Part shown: positions 25,618 through 37,222 of the stretch, piece by piece | Numbering within the stretch: the stretch's first letter is position 1 | Layout: each line of letters begins with the position of its first letter | Assembly (NCBI GenBank): GCA_027943335.1 | Contig: BSBK01008424.1 | Coordinates: forward strand, 124,001 to 188,000 | Length of the DNA stretch: 64,000 bases | Direction of reading: 5' to 3' | DNA from: Chamaecyparis obtusa | Lineage: Eukaryota; Streptophyta; Pinopsida; Cupressales; Cupressaceae | Position numbers and translations under genes: made by a program | The notes under the pieces: model-generated | The model's input: the letters and a program-made list of their open reading frames with translations, nothing else | What the model was told of the DNA's origin: nothing | Database searches by the model: none

Positions 25618-25840
25618 CCTGCCGAGTGAGCTCATGTCTCGCGGTGAAAACCCTGTCTCACTCGGTTTTCTGCTACGGAAGTGGGAATTGGTTTGGGTCT
25701 ATACAAACATTTTCGATCAATAGACAGAGATATAGGCGTAACCAAAGAAGAGATCATTAGTAATTGGAAGCGCGCATGCCCTGAAACTGTCTCACACCCG
25801 GTTTTCTGCAATGGAAGTGGGAATTGGTTTGGGTGCCTTA
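25618..25840 (+). repeat. Imperfect direct repeat, ggttttctgc..gaagtgggaattgg
   Basis: The string cggttttctgcwayggaagt plus gggaattggtttgggt occurs at about 25,660-25,705 and again at about 25,798-25,835, each preceded by a ctgtctca motif. The copies are about 135 bp apart and lie in the presumed intron after copy B. Confidence 0.6.
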
Positions 25841-26225
25841 AAACATTCCTACTTTAGTAGGTTGCGTACACGTTATTTCTCTGCTACTATTATTTTATGT
25901 GTTTCAGAAATTAGGTGTGTTTATTTGTGTTTTCCAGCAGCAGCCATTTTGACCCATGGAAACGATGTGTGCATTTTGGACTTCTACCATTTTCTCCAGA
26001 CTCTACATACAATGCGGATCAAAGTTGTCAGAATCTGCTTTGGTCAGCAGGTGCCCTGCCCTTTATTTCGTTTCATTTTCCTTTATTTCAAAGAAATCCG
26101 CTCTGATATTTTTGTTTTCATTGATTGGAGTGATTTATCATCCTTGTTATCTGTGTAGACTTCCCAGTCAGGCAAAGTGGCAGATTGGTGGGTGATTTTT
26201 ATGAGGTTGGTTGAGGGTTGCAAGA

Positions 26226-27167
26226 CCAATATGAGATATTCCATGAAATAGCCTGTAAAGAATTCCGACATCTATTCCTGGGTTGTGGAGAACTATTTTG
26301 GACTACAGCTGAAGTTTTAAACTCATTCCCAAAGACTCATTTTGGCACAAGGGCTTACACAAATATGGTATGATTATTCTTTTATATGGTATGATTAGTC
26401 TTATAGCCTGGAAGCTGGTGGGTTAGTTTCCTTTCTGCAAAAGGAAAAGTGTCTTGATGCATTGTATAATTTTCATGTTGGGAACATTTAGCTATGATTT
26501 TTTTCAGGTAGAGTTAAGTTCTGCTTTGAGTTCCTGGTTCAGACTTGAAGCTCAAATTTGTTAGGTAAATGATTAGTTTTCTTCAATTCTTTCTCAGTGC
26601 TCTTTCAAGAGAAAGGAAACCCAATTGGATTCTTGGTCCTCTGTGAAAAGGTTACTTTAATAAATGTGCTCCGATTGAAGAGGTGCACACGTTGTGCAAA
26701 TCTATGATTCTTGTGAGAAGTCATCGAAAATTGCAGGGCAGATAAAACTTTTGAAGGTCCCCACTGAGATAGCTTTTTGCATTTGTTGGTTTTACTTTTG
26801 AACTTTAGAGCCCTTTGTGGGTGTTGGCATTAGGGTTTGCAGCTTTGATTGTACTGTGAAAGATTTATACCAATGCCTGCAAGTTGACTTGTCCGCGCCT
26901 AAGCTTGTTGTTTGTGGGAAACTGTTCCTAATAGTTGTACCCATATTACAGATAAATGATATAATGGATATTATTGTTTGGCTGTTGGAATATAAAGAGG
27001 ATTTCAAAGATCCCTTTAGGAAAGAGATTACAAGGATGCCTCAATATGTACTTGAGAAATTCGGCAGTGATTCGAAATGGGATTCGAGAATTGCTTGTGC
27101 TTCAAAATATGGGGTGCCAGTGATGTGGTTGAATATAATTTTATTGAAGGGTCTTAGAAATATCTGA
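26226..27167 (+). pseudogene. Scattered coding-like fragments of an unidentified gene
   Basis: Three pieces look coding but do not form one frame. The first is 26,255-26,368 (CKEFRHLFLGCGELFWTTAE and on to a GTATG donor-like site). The second is about 26,650-26,745 (CAPIEEVHTLCKSMILVRSH, stop). The third is 26817-27167, open for 116 codons and ending KWDSRIACASKYGVPVMWLN. This last string faintly resembles the end of a BRCT domain (basic-Ala-x-Gly-Val-Pro-Val followed by Trp), but the spacing is poor and I do not name the gene. They follow copy B, so they could be exons of one decayed gene or chance frames. Confidence 0.3.
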
Positions 27168-27734
27168 CAAAATGCCCAATTGCAGACAGGGATGAGGTCA
27201 TGTGTAACTTTTCCTTCTAGCCCAATCTTCTTCTCAAGTTGTGATATTAACTTGTGCTTGATTTGGCAATTGATTCTGCAAATGATTAGATTATCATTCT
27301 AAGTAGTTTTTCACATTGATGTTAGATTTTATAGATTTTGGTTCACTTAAATTTGTTAAGCAGGTGATATTTCTATTTGAAACATGGCATTGTAATTTGG
27401 TGATTGAATTGTATATAATCTGTGTATTTAATACATTTCTTACAGTTTGCTTGAGGATGGTTTCACAAATTAACTATAAGATGATATTTTTCCCATAAAC
27501 TTCCTATTTTTATTGTTGGAAAAATGTATAGGAAATACAGGGCAAATGCAAAACTCTCAGCAACAAGTCACAAAACATCAGTCACATTCTTAATATCCAG
27601 ATCAGCCTATCTTTATGCCATACAGTGATTGTTTCGTACTGATGATCAATTGGACATGGATAATATCAGTTATAATTTATGATTTCCTAGCTAGTTAGGA
27701 ATCCTTGTATCCTTGAAAACTTTATTGCCTGGGT

Positions 27735-27935
27735 CTGCATATTTGTTTTTTGATTGATGAATTATGGGTTTAACCATATCCAGTTGATAGGACCACATGA
27801 GAAGGGCCCATCTCCAACACTTTAAATGTCCAACAAGGACCAGCACGTCCAAACATCCACCATGGGACTCAAACCCAAGGTCTCCAGTAAAACAACCAAG
27901 AGACAAAACTGTTGCACCATAACAGATGATGAAGT
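27735..27935 (-). mobile_element. tRNA-derived SINE
   Basis: On the minus strand GGTTTGAGTCCC (27864-27876) matches the Pol III B box, and about 34 bp upstream TATGGTGCAACA (27910-27921) resembles an A box. The text between (TCTCTTGGTTG...CTGGAGACC) and after it (CATGGTGGATG) is typical of plant SINE heads. The tail runs to about 27,735 through an A-rich string. I did not find a clear target duplication. The frame 27691-27951 across it is a shadow. Confidence 0.55.
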
Positions 27936-28105
27936 TTGTAGGATCCACCATAGTAGCCAGATAACGACAGATTCTGTTAATCCAGAAACTATGATATTTA
28001 AAGTAGACTTGCTGAAATGTGAAATTGAAATATCTATTTGGTCTGTATTGTGCATTTATTTTATTTTATACTCAATTTTAGTTTTCTTTTTCTTTGGTGT
28101 GCCAG

Positions 28106-28243
28106 ATAGTGAGACACTTTCGTGAAGCTCCTTTTCTGTACTATGTATTTGAGAGAAATGTCCCTTCAACAACACCAAAGAGGAAGAGAGTGCCTCAAGA
28201 TGCGCTAAAAGAGGCAGAGGCCTTGCCAAATCTTCGAAATTAG
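28106..28243 (+). CDS. Possible terminal exon, 45 codons, unidentified
   Basis: After a pyrimidine-rich acceptor (tttctttggtgtgccag, ending 28105) an open frame reads IVRHFREAPFLYYVFERN, then a basic PKRKR string that could be a nuclear localisation signal, then DALKEAEALPNLRN and TAG. Composition is protein-like and unlike the surrounding DNA. The assumed upstream exons are the fragments at 26.2-27.2 kb. I do not recognise the family, and the exon may be part of a pseudogene. Confidence 0.35.
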   Translation: MVRHFREAPFLYYVFERNVPSTTPKRKRVPQDALKEAEALPNLRN

Positions 28244-30060
28244 CTAAAGATATGTTTTGCCTGATGGAGTAATTTTGGTTAAAATGCTGGAAGAGCATTC
28301 TAATGCCAACGAATACTTTAAACTGCTTCTGAAAGCGAATCTGGCAATGACATGCAGGGTTTTCCCAAGGCGGGCTATATTTTTAGATAGCCCTGACTAC
28401 TTTACTTATGGATATGCATGTAGGATGTTGATTACAGTTGTAGTACTTTATCTGTTTGTTTCTTTCTCATTTCCTCTTGTTTATAGGCGAGATAGTTAAA
28501 ACCAATTCGTCAAGTCTGCCTTAAAATTCTTTTCAATGGTGATGTTCTTGAGTTTCATAGTGCATCCAGAAGAAACCTGACTCTTGGATTAAAATCATGA
28601 TTTAAAATAAAAATAAAAAATTGATGTTGTCTTTGATTTGCAGAAGAAACATCATTCCCATCATCCTATCTACTTCATCATGTCACTGGTAAAAATATAA
28701 CCACTTCTGTGAACTTTGCTTGTGGAGCTTCGAAGTTCTACGTGTGATTATTGCTGACTTATACTTTCATGTGGATGTAACTATTTTCGGCCAATGCATT
28801 TTTAATGGATTTCTGGTTTTATGTTTTTTGTTTTGTAGAATTCTGTATGCTTGTCACAACAATTGTACAGAACTATTAAATTATTCCTATATGTAGACAC
28901 GGTTATATTGCCAATGGGCTCAAAATTTGTTTAGGCAAGACTCATTCCAAGTTCCTATTTCTCATTAAAGCTGCTGTGAATTGATGGAAACATTCTTTCT
29001 TGAAGAGTGTAAAGTGATGATTCTAATACTACTGTGCACTAAATACATAATGTAAATTTGTTGATGTTGATAATGATGACCAACTGGAGAGGAGAGGTCT
29101 TATTATGTTATTGTTTTAGCAGTTACAGTGGAAAATAATTGAACTGACACTAAATGTGAGGGGGTTCCTGTAGGTAGGTTGGGACTCTATTTAGATTTTG
29201 TTGTTACAAACTCCAAATATCCCGCAATCCAGTCATTCATGAGATCACACTTAAAAGGCATTTTTTGTTTTTAACGTCTTGGACAATTTAAAAAATAATG
29301 CCTTGTGTATGCTTTTCCACACTTTGCATGCATGTCTAGCAGGGCACTTGTAACTACTACACCTGACAAAAAAATCCTTCCTGTTATGCTTTTGATGGAT
29401 TTCCCTTCATTATTATCTTGTTATGCTTTTGATGCATTTCCCTTCATTATTATCTGATAGAGTGCACATTATTGTAGTGCAAGCCTATTTTTCATATTTT
29501 TTCATTTAGCATCACCAATAATCTCCACAAGAACATTGCCCATTTTAGAAATGATGGAAACAGTTCATAGCCCTGAGAACTATTTCTCTTGCAACAATCT
29601 TGGAGATGAGTTTAGATATTAATCATGACATTACAAGGTTCTTAACAACTTTAATAGTTGTTCCAGGTGTCTTGTGATCTGTGTCTCCTGCATTTTATGG
29701 TCTTCAATCCAACTACATCTAGGCATCTTTTTAGTTCCTTTCTTTCATCAATTTCCTTACTGTTTGATCCTCGCACACCTGCCCACTTTCGTATAGATGT
29801 TTTAATTAAGAACATAAGTTGCACCATTATTAGGTTCCACTAAAAAAATAGTGCTCAAAACTTAGTTTATATTCATATATGATATTCACACACCAAGAAA
29901 ATATGTCTACACAACCACCACAGGTCTAACTGGCATCTTAATAATAAGGCTTAGGTTGTTTACAAGATAGCAGCATGGGCATAAAGTTCAACCATGCAAA
30001 CCAATTGATTGACAATGTATATAATGTAATTTAGGTAAACCATGTGATTGATTGAAGTAT
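28244..30060. other. Intergenic stretch, no gene seen
   Basis: No supported gene. A 37-bp tandem duplication (ttatgcttttgatgsatttc plus cttcattattatct) lies at about 29,380-29,455. Confidence 0.5.
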
Positions 30061-30950
30061 TTACTGCCCTCATCTACTAAATCTGCTCATAGTTTTGTAC
30101 ACCTAGAGCACAAACAAAGCTTACAATGTTAGGATGATTGAAGTATGTACAACTTTATCCACAAAACAAACAAAGCTTACGATGTTAGGATGTGTTAAAA
30201 TGTGGTCTAGAGTGTTTCATTAATTCAAATATTTTGAGAGCTTCCTTACAAAATTCATATAGTGCACATCCGGCAATCATTTCATTTCATTTTCCAAGAT
30301 GACCTCCCTTTGAGGGATTTGGTCAAACAATTCAGCTATTGTGTCTATGATTCTACATCGTGCATGCATGTCTACTTTAGCTTTTCGAACTATGATAACC
30401 ATTATGAATTGATGCACGTCCATACCTTATTCCAAAGCTCCCATTTTGGCATTGGTAGCTGCCCTCATCTACTAAATCTGCTCATAGTTTTGTACACCCA
30501 GAGCACAAACAAAGCTTACAATGTTAGGATGATTGAAGTATGTACAACTTTATCCACCAAACAAACAAAGCTTACGATGTTAGAACATAGGATGATTGAA
30601 GTATGTACAATTCTTGTCGATGGTTTTGTACGCCTAGAGCACAAACAAAGCTTACAATGTTAGGATGTGTTAAAATGTGTTCTAGGGTGCTTCATTAATT
30701 CAAATATTTTGAGAGCTTCCTTACAAAATTCATTGAGTGCACATCCTGCAATCATTTCATTTCATTCTTTGAGATGACCTCCCTTTGAGGGATTTGGTCA
30801 AAAAATTCAGCTATTGTGTCTATGATTCCACATCTTGCATGCATGTCTCCTTCAGCTTTTCGAACTATGATATCTAGAAAAAATCCTCGTACTATTATGA
30901 ATTGATGCATGTCCATACCTTATTCCAAAGCTCCCATTTTGGCATTGGCA
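30061..30950 (+). repeat. Direct duplication of about 0.4 kb with a shared 90-bp core
   Basis: The block at about 30,067-30,450 recurs at about 30,467-30,950. Shared strings include ctactaaatctgctcatag, gagcacaaacaaagcttac, tgttaaaatgtg, and cctccctttgagggatttgg. The core cacaaacaaagcttacratg occurs five times (30,110; 30,168; 30,505; 30,560; 30,640), so smaller duplications are nested in the larger one. Confidence 0.75.
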
Positions 30951-31379
30951 GGGAGGGCACTGTCAAAGGATTTGGCTTTATACCTCCTTGTTGCATTTGA
31001 TTGAAAGTTTCTAAAGACTTTTTAATCTATTTTTTGCAAATTGTGCAATCATTACATTCCATAAAATGACATCTCTTAGAAGCATTTTGGCAAAAAGTTC
31101 ACATGCTTTGTGCTTCCACATTTTGGATACATGCTTATCAAAGCACCCAAATCTCTACATAGGGGCGAGAGATGTATATAGACTATGCACCCTATGTCTT
31201 CCAACTCCATCCATCTATATTTTATGCCCATCTGCCCTAAAAATAGTAGGGGGTTTGGAATCACCGCCTGCATGATCAATCTGATGTGCACCATTCCACT
31301 AGGCGGGTAGGCTAGGGGTGGATGGTTAATGACCGCATCCTTGAGAGTCTTAGGTTAAAAAATTGTAACACCCTCAACA

Positions 31380-32125
31380 ATGTGACCATTAAGTCCTTTA
31401 ATGAAACGGTGGTGACTTATCACTATAACTTGCATATGGTTTGAGCTCGAAGAAATGACTCGTACTCTTTAATACTCATAGATAATTGTCACAGATTGTG
31501 GAACTCATCTGCGTGTTGCTACTACAATTGATTAGATAAGAAACGTTCTCAAAAGTTCTCAAGAAATAACTCCCAAGTGACAATATCCATTCTAAGCTCT
31601 AGCTTCTGCTCCTCAATCTTCTACCAAGTAGCTGCAAAACCTTCGAGGTGGATGATGGCACACCTTGCCTTAATGTTGGTATCAAATTGTTGCATAGAAA
31701 AAAAATAATCCAATGCGATAGGCCATGTCTTTGCTTCAAAACCCGTACCAAGACCATTAAAGAGAGAAGGTTGTGATCCAAGGTCTCTCATCTAGTTAGC
31801 CTTGACGACCCCTTGATCACCTATAGTGTCTCCTAGAACTCCTAGATCTCCGTCTCTCTTCGTTCTCAGAATGGTGCGACTCTTCCTTTTCAACCCTGTT
31901 ATGAATATGTAGACATTCCAGAATAGTCTGAGGTATCTACCTAGTATTAGGCTCCTGTGAATCATCATACTACTCACCATTGTTCTCTACCCTATTCTCC
32001 TCATGCTCACTCTCCACTCTAGGACTCAAAGGAGGGTTGTGAAGCCTACCCCTTCCACGTCATCTACCACCACGACCTTCACTATGAACTCTACCAATAG
32101 ATCTAGTCTCAGTGACCATCTTTCC
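31380..32125 (-). pseudogene. gag: Degraded Ty3/gypsy gag
   Basis: Reading the minus strand across several frames and stops recovers a basic N-terminus (MVTETRSIGRVHSEGRGGR), then KTWPIALDYFFSMQQFDTN, AIIHLEGFAATWW, and RFLSNQ followed by ADEFHNL and SIKEYES. This matches the order of the retrotransposon Gag core in chromovirus-type elements. At least eight stops and two shifts are present. The region lies just inside a PBS (32308-32320). Confidence 0.65.
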
Positions 32126-32307
32126 TACAACATCCAAACAGAATAACAATATCTCAAAACTAGTCAATAATAATAAAGACATGATGTATAGTCATAAAAT
32201 AATAGTTTGAAATACATAAAGTTATGTCTAAGTTTTTGTTTCAAGTATTATCGGTTTAGACATCTAGTGGTTGCACAAATTCTTAGAGTTCCCAGTGTAG
32301 TTACTCG

Positions 32308-32320
32308 GGCTCTAATACCA
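32308..32320 (-). other. PBS complementary to initiator-Met tRNA
   Basis: Minus-strand TGGTATTAGAGCC differs by one base from the usual TGGTATCAGAGCC site. It lies two bases from TGTAATGCC (32323 on the plus strand), which serves as the LTR terminus. Confidence 0.75.
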
Positions 32321-32322
32321 AG

Positions 32323-34480
32323 TGTAATGCCTCGCCAGGAAACCCATGATAATTTAACCTAAAACATGATTCTATGTTTACACAATGGTTTTTTTTTAAG
32401 AGTTTACAAAACAATAATGGTAACAATGCGGAAGCAATACAACATATTATACAAGTACATAAGTACAACTCAATTTCAGTTGAGTTCCATGACGTAGAAT
32501 TACGTATATATTAATTAATTATTTAAGATTAAGTATAATTATAATCTTTCATAAACAAATGAATAACAAGTACATCATCACATAAAAGAAACAAATACAA
32601 CCAATACCGTAAGGTATACACAATGAAACAACATCCTCTATACAAGTCACATGGTATGTAACAATAATCGAGTACAATATCCCAAAAGAATCTCATTTAA
32701 AGCACCGATACAAGGTACAAATATAAACATCATAAGATAGATATGAACAAGCCTTCAATGAAAAATAAGAAGGTAACAACAACAAGGATCATCCAACACT
32801 GATACATGAATGTCAGAATCTCAAATGGTAAAAGAATCACTACCACCCGACCTTGTGGAACCAAATGTCCATTTTCACCATGCTGAGGAGATAAAAACAG
32901 ACCCACTTGAATAACAATCACAAAATTCAACACAAAAATATAATTAAGAAATAGATCTTGAAGACTCTCTATCTCAAAAGGTACCACCAACTAATGATAA
33001 AGAAAATATAATAAATTTCAAAATACCAACAAGTACCAATACCAACACTACATGTACCAAAACCAACCATTAAATACCAAATACCAAATATTGAACAAAT
33101 ACCAACCACTAGATAATATTGAAATACCAAGACACACCACTGAGGCAATTGCATAAACTATGGAGGAGACTTAAGATACATATTATGAGAGTGTCATCAC
33201 ATGATCATCTACTTGAGTTACCATAGAGTATTCACTCTGGACCCCGGACCTTCAAGCATTGCGTTATCCTGGACTGACTACTTTGGACCCCGAACCCTCA
33301 ATACGATCCATGCGAAACTAGAATGCCCTTTCATGAAGATGAGGAACTCCAATCATACATACTCTCTAGGTATCATCCCATTCCCATCCTTAGCCTATAC
33401 AAGCACTCAAGGCATGAACATGACATTATCACTAATTATATTTTTAACAAGCTCTCTAAATTTTAATTACTAAGTTATCACTTATTAACAAACTTACGAT
33501 AGATTACTATGGTATTGACCTCTTTAGGCCCTAGACCCCTACTATAAGCCACTCCCCTAAGATGCATCTATTTAACCTCCCCTAAATTCAATAAAATCAA
33601 TAACATCCAAGATAATATTAAAGATTCTCAAATTAGTCCCTTAATAGAACATGAACCCACCCGACCTTGTGGAACCAAATGTCCATTTTCACCATGTTGA
33701 TGAGATAAAAATAGACCCACTCGAATAACAATCACAAAATTCAACACAAAAATATAATTAAAAAATAGATCCTGAAGACTCTTTATCTCAAAAGGTACCA
33801 CTAACTAATGATAAAGAAAATATAATAAATTTCAAAATACCAACAAGTACCAATACCAACACTACATGTACCAAAACCAACCATTAGATACCAAATACCA
33901 AATACCAAATACTGAACAAATACCAACCACTAGATAATATTGAAATACCAAGACACACCACTGAGGCAATTGCATAAACTATGGAGGATACTTAGGATAC
34001 ATATTATGAGAGTGTCATCACATGATCATCTACTTGAGTTACCATAGAGTATTCACTCTGGACCCCAGACCTTCAAGCATTGCGTTATCCTAGACTGACT
34101 ACTTTGGACCCCAAACCCTCAATACGATCCATGCGGAACTAGAATGCCCTCTCATGAAGATGAGGAACTCCAATCATACATACTCTCTAGGTATCATCCC
34201 ATTCCCATCCTTAGCCTATACAAGCACTCAAGGCATGGACAAGACATTATCACTAATTATATTTTTAACGAGCTCTCTAAATTTTAATTACTAAGTTATC
34301 ACTTATTAACAAACTTACGATAGATTATTATGGTATTGACCTCTTTGGGCCCCAGACCCCTACTATAAGCCACTCCCCTAAAATGCATCTATTTAACCTC
34401 CCCTAAACTCAATAAAATCAATAACATCCAAGATAATATTGAAGATTCTCAAATTAGTCTCTTAATAGAACATGAACACA
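32323..34480 (-). repeat. LTR region of the degraded gypsy element, one end clear
   Basis: The LTR edge at 32323 (TGTAATGCC on plus, ...GGCATTACA on minus) abuts the PBS. The region to the right is AT-rich with no genes and contains an 814-bp tandem duplication (32845-34479). The outer LTR end was not found; the LTR may extend beyond 34,480, toward the retroposon tail at 35.2 kb. No second LTR was identified. Confidence 0.5.
32845..34479. repeat. Tandem duplication, two 814-bp copies
   Basis: acccgaccttgtggaaccaa begins at 32845 and at 33659, and the two copies stay aligned to about 33,655 and 34,475 with few substitutions and one short gain of a taccaaa unit. Both copies hold the same GC-richer block (ggaccccggaccttcaagca; c>a in copy 2). 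Within each copy, ataccaa-type short repeats form another layer. Confidence 0.92.
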
Positions 34481-35212
34481 CTCGTTCTCACATAACCACA
34501 TCATAAAACACACTATCAAAATATTCTTATAATCATGAGCTTCAACAACACAAGGTTTGATGACAAAAAAATGAAACAATCACAAACACCACAATGCACA
34601 TAAAAATGATCAACATAAAACACTTTTCGAGCCTTTGGTTCATATTTCCTAAAAGCTAGACTTAAATTTCCCAACCGACAAAAAGATTTCAAAGACAATC
34701 GCATAGTAAATTGCAAATCAAAGATTCCCAAACAACTGGTTTAATAAAACATTCATACTTGGTTTAAATAAGAAAAATCAATTAATAACTCCAACTTAAC
34801 CAAAAATTCACACATAGATATTATAACTAAAGCATCTACATATATAAGTATAAAAATAAATATTTTAAACCAACAATAATATTTATTTAACATATATTAA
34901 TATAAATTAATTGATATTAATATTTAATTAATAATAAATATTAATTAAATAATTTTAATTAATATATATTAATGTAGTAAATTAATAAATAAAATAAAAT
35001 GAAAATTTAAATTTATTAAAAAAAACCACACTTGCTATTGGGGGGAGACACAACCCCACCCCTTGCTGCTGTAAGCAGCTTAGGCTGCCACGACAGCTTA
35101 GCCTATCGTGGGCAACCAAGCTGCTACGACAGCTTAGGCTATCGTGGGCAGCTATGTCGCCGCGACAACTTTGAGCTGCCAGGAGGTAGGGGGAGGAAAC
35201 CCCCGCCCCTCT
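34481..35212. other. AT-rich stretch with a GC-rich inverted/direct repeat patch
   Basis: 34,790-35,020 is almost pure A/T (aattaatattaattaa type). It switches sharply at about 35,036 to a GC-rich patch (35,036-35,210) with repeats of cacgacagcttagsctatcgtgggca and gcagctt/aagctgc inverted pairs. A plus-strand frame over this patch is a by-product of the repeats. No gene seen. Confidence 0.55.
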
Positions 35213-36510
35213 TAATTTTTTTTATTTTTAATTTTTTATCGGTAAAAAGCCGAAGCCAAGATATTTATTGAAAAATTTAAAAATTACAATTTCAATGTTC
35301 CATTCGATGCGGGCACTGGTAGGAAAGAATGGAGAAGAAAACCTTTAGTCTAGCCCGAGACCAAAGTCTAGATCATATATTACATAAAGTATTATGAGGG
35401 CATACCCTCATTTACAGGGCGTTATGAAGGCATTCCTTCATTTACAATATTATTAAGGGCATTCCCTTAATATTAATTTCTTGATTAGTGCTAATCACAT
35501 CCTGATTCTAATAGCTAATAATATCCAACCTGATTGGAGTCTTCATCTTGGATTTAGCTAAGCTTTCTTGCATACATAAAACACTAGAAGCCATATCTAA
35601 TAGTACTCTATTGGGTTAGTCTTTATCCAAAGCAATCATAGGTTATGTTGGAGATAATCCTGCATTTGGCTATAATTTAATTTACATAAGGATTTTGCCC
35701 ATATAATTTAATTGGTTTCTTACTGATACTTCTCAATCCTTAGAAGAATCTAAATAGACTTTGTTTGAACATATTGTGTTTAGATAGTCATGACCAATGA
35801 TAGTTCAAAGAAAAAAGACGCTATAATCTCCTTTATTCCTAAAAATGCATCCTTACAATTCATGATGTTATCTACCTTTAAAAACATCAGAAAGGACTTA
35901 ATCTCTAATTTATTCTTTCAATGTGAAATTTCATACGCATATATTAAGATAAAGCAAGACCTAAAGAGAAGAAAGGATGATAATTGTCTCAGAAATTAAT
36001 CTATTTCTTTAGTCCTTAGATAAGAAATTCTTAAATAGTATACAATATCTTGAAGGGATGTCGTTGTTAATACAAAAAATAACCTTTTCTAGGTACCGTT
36101 TCAGAAAAAGGAAAAGAGTGAAAGAGAATTAAAAAAGCTGCAAAGTTTAATCTAATAGAGACGTAGAAATGACCTTAAGCAAATAGTATATATAAATGGA
36201 TATTGCTGTTATCAATACCCCTTATTCGGCCTGCATATAAGCATATAAAACAAGACTATTAACTTCTACCACAATTCAAAGTAGCTTCCAATCTTTGCTT
36301 GTTAAGAGAATCTGATTTTGAAAGTTACTTAAAAAATCAAAATTCAAAACATAGGATCATCATGGTAATATCTTACCTAAAGCCAATACATATTTTCTAT
36401 TTATTGACTTCAAGATAAGAGATTGCCATGGTAACCTTATCTGAAGCTCACGTCTAACTATCAATTTATAGCTATAACTTAGTGGTGTTGCAAGAATTTA
36501 TATTTTTGGA
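35213..36510 (-). mobile_element. 3' part of the poly-A retroposon, longer copy
   Basis: On the minus strand the segment ends with AATAAATATCTTGGCTTCGG, then ACCGATAAAAAAT and a long A-rich tail (to about 35,213). It aligns with 13,734-15,139 over about 1.2 kb, including CTTTCCTACCAG and AATATGTATTGGCTTTAGG. Three hairpins lie at 35394-35472. The unidentified ORFs at 37.2-39.1 kb lie upstream on the same strand and may belong to it, but the homology to the other copy stops where that copy is cut, so this is not shown. Confidence 0.6.
35394..35472 (-). repeat. Three tandem hairpins with co-varying stems
   Basis: Plus-strand stems and loops: ATGAGGG-CATA-CCCTCAT (35394-35411), ATGAAGG-CATT-CCTTCAT (35424-35441) and TATTAAGGG-CATT-CCCTTAATA (35451-35472). 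Pairing is perfect in each, although the stem sequences differ. The homologous plus-strand copy at about 14,957 retains one such hairpin (GAGGG-TATG-CCCTC). Start-to-start spacing is 27-30 nt. Confidence 0.75.
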
Positions 36511-37222
36511 CATCCATCCATCTATTGTTAGGTGTTAGATTCCCGAAACATAACTTCCATTTGTCATACTAATATTATCTTCAGATACTGTGCTGTAAGG
36601 AGCATATTAATCTGTGTTCTCAGAACCTTGAACACTTGTCTCAAAATTTAATTTACTAAACTGAATCTCCTCTGACACTTAATCATTAGTAGGTCTTTCT
36701 TTACAGTAATACATTGGAAGCCCCACCTCTTAAACATTTAAAGTACCTTAATCATTAATATAGATTAAACTGAAAGAGCAACTATTTTAAAGCAAAGAAA
36801 AAGGAGTCAATTAAAAGATAAATGAATTCTCAGAATTATTATACTCTACTGGGATGATACTCCTTTATTACAGAATGATAAAAGCACTTGTCTCATTCCT
36901 ATATTTCCTATCATATCATAGTTCGCTATTCACAATGAGATAGAAATTAATCTAAGTGCATACTTTGTCCTATTTACTATGTATTAGTCATAAGATTAGC
37001 TGATTATTTGTAGAGATAGGGAAACACTTTTGAGTCTTACCTAAATAACGATTAAATCAAGCTAATGACATGCATATCTAGATTAAATAACTCAGTACAT
37101 AGATTCTAGCATTGCAGAGTGGGTATTTGGACGATAGGAATAGTTAACTTCGAGTCCTGATTCTTGCTAAAAATAAAGAAAGGATGAGATCATATACTCT
37201 GATCTCTATACTCAACAACAAA
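36511..37222. other. Stretch without recognisable features, between retroposon tail and ORF pair
   Basis: AT-rich, no supported frame. If the ORFs and the tail belong to one transcript this would be its 3' untranslated part. Confidence 0.4.

Noticed and set aside
26817..27167. BRCT-domain gene
   Set aside because: Only the last 20 or so residues resemble a BRCT end; the core Gly-Gly and hydrophobic spacing are not there, so I left the name off.
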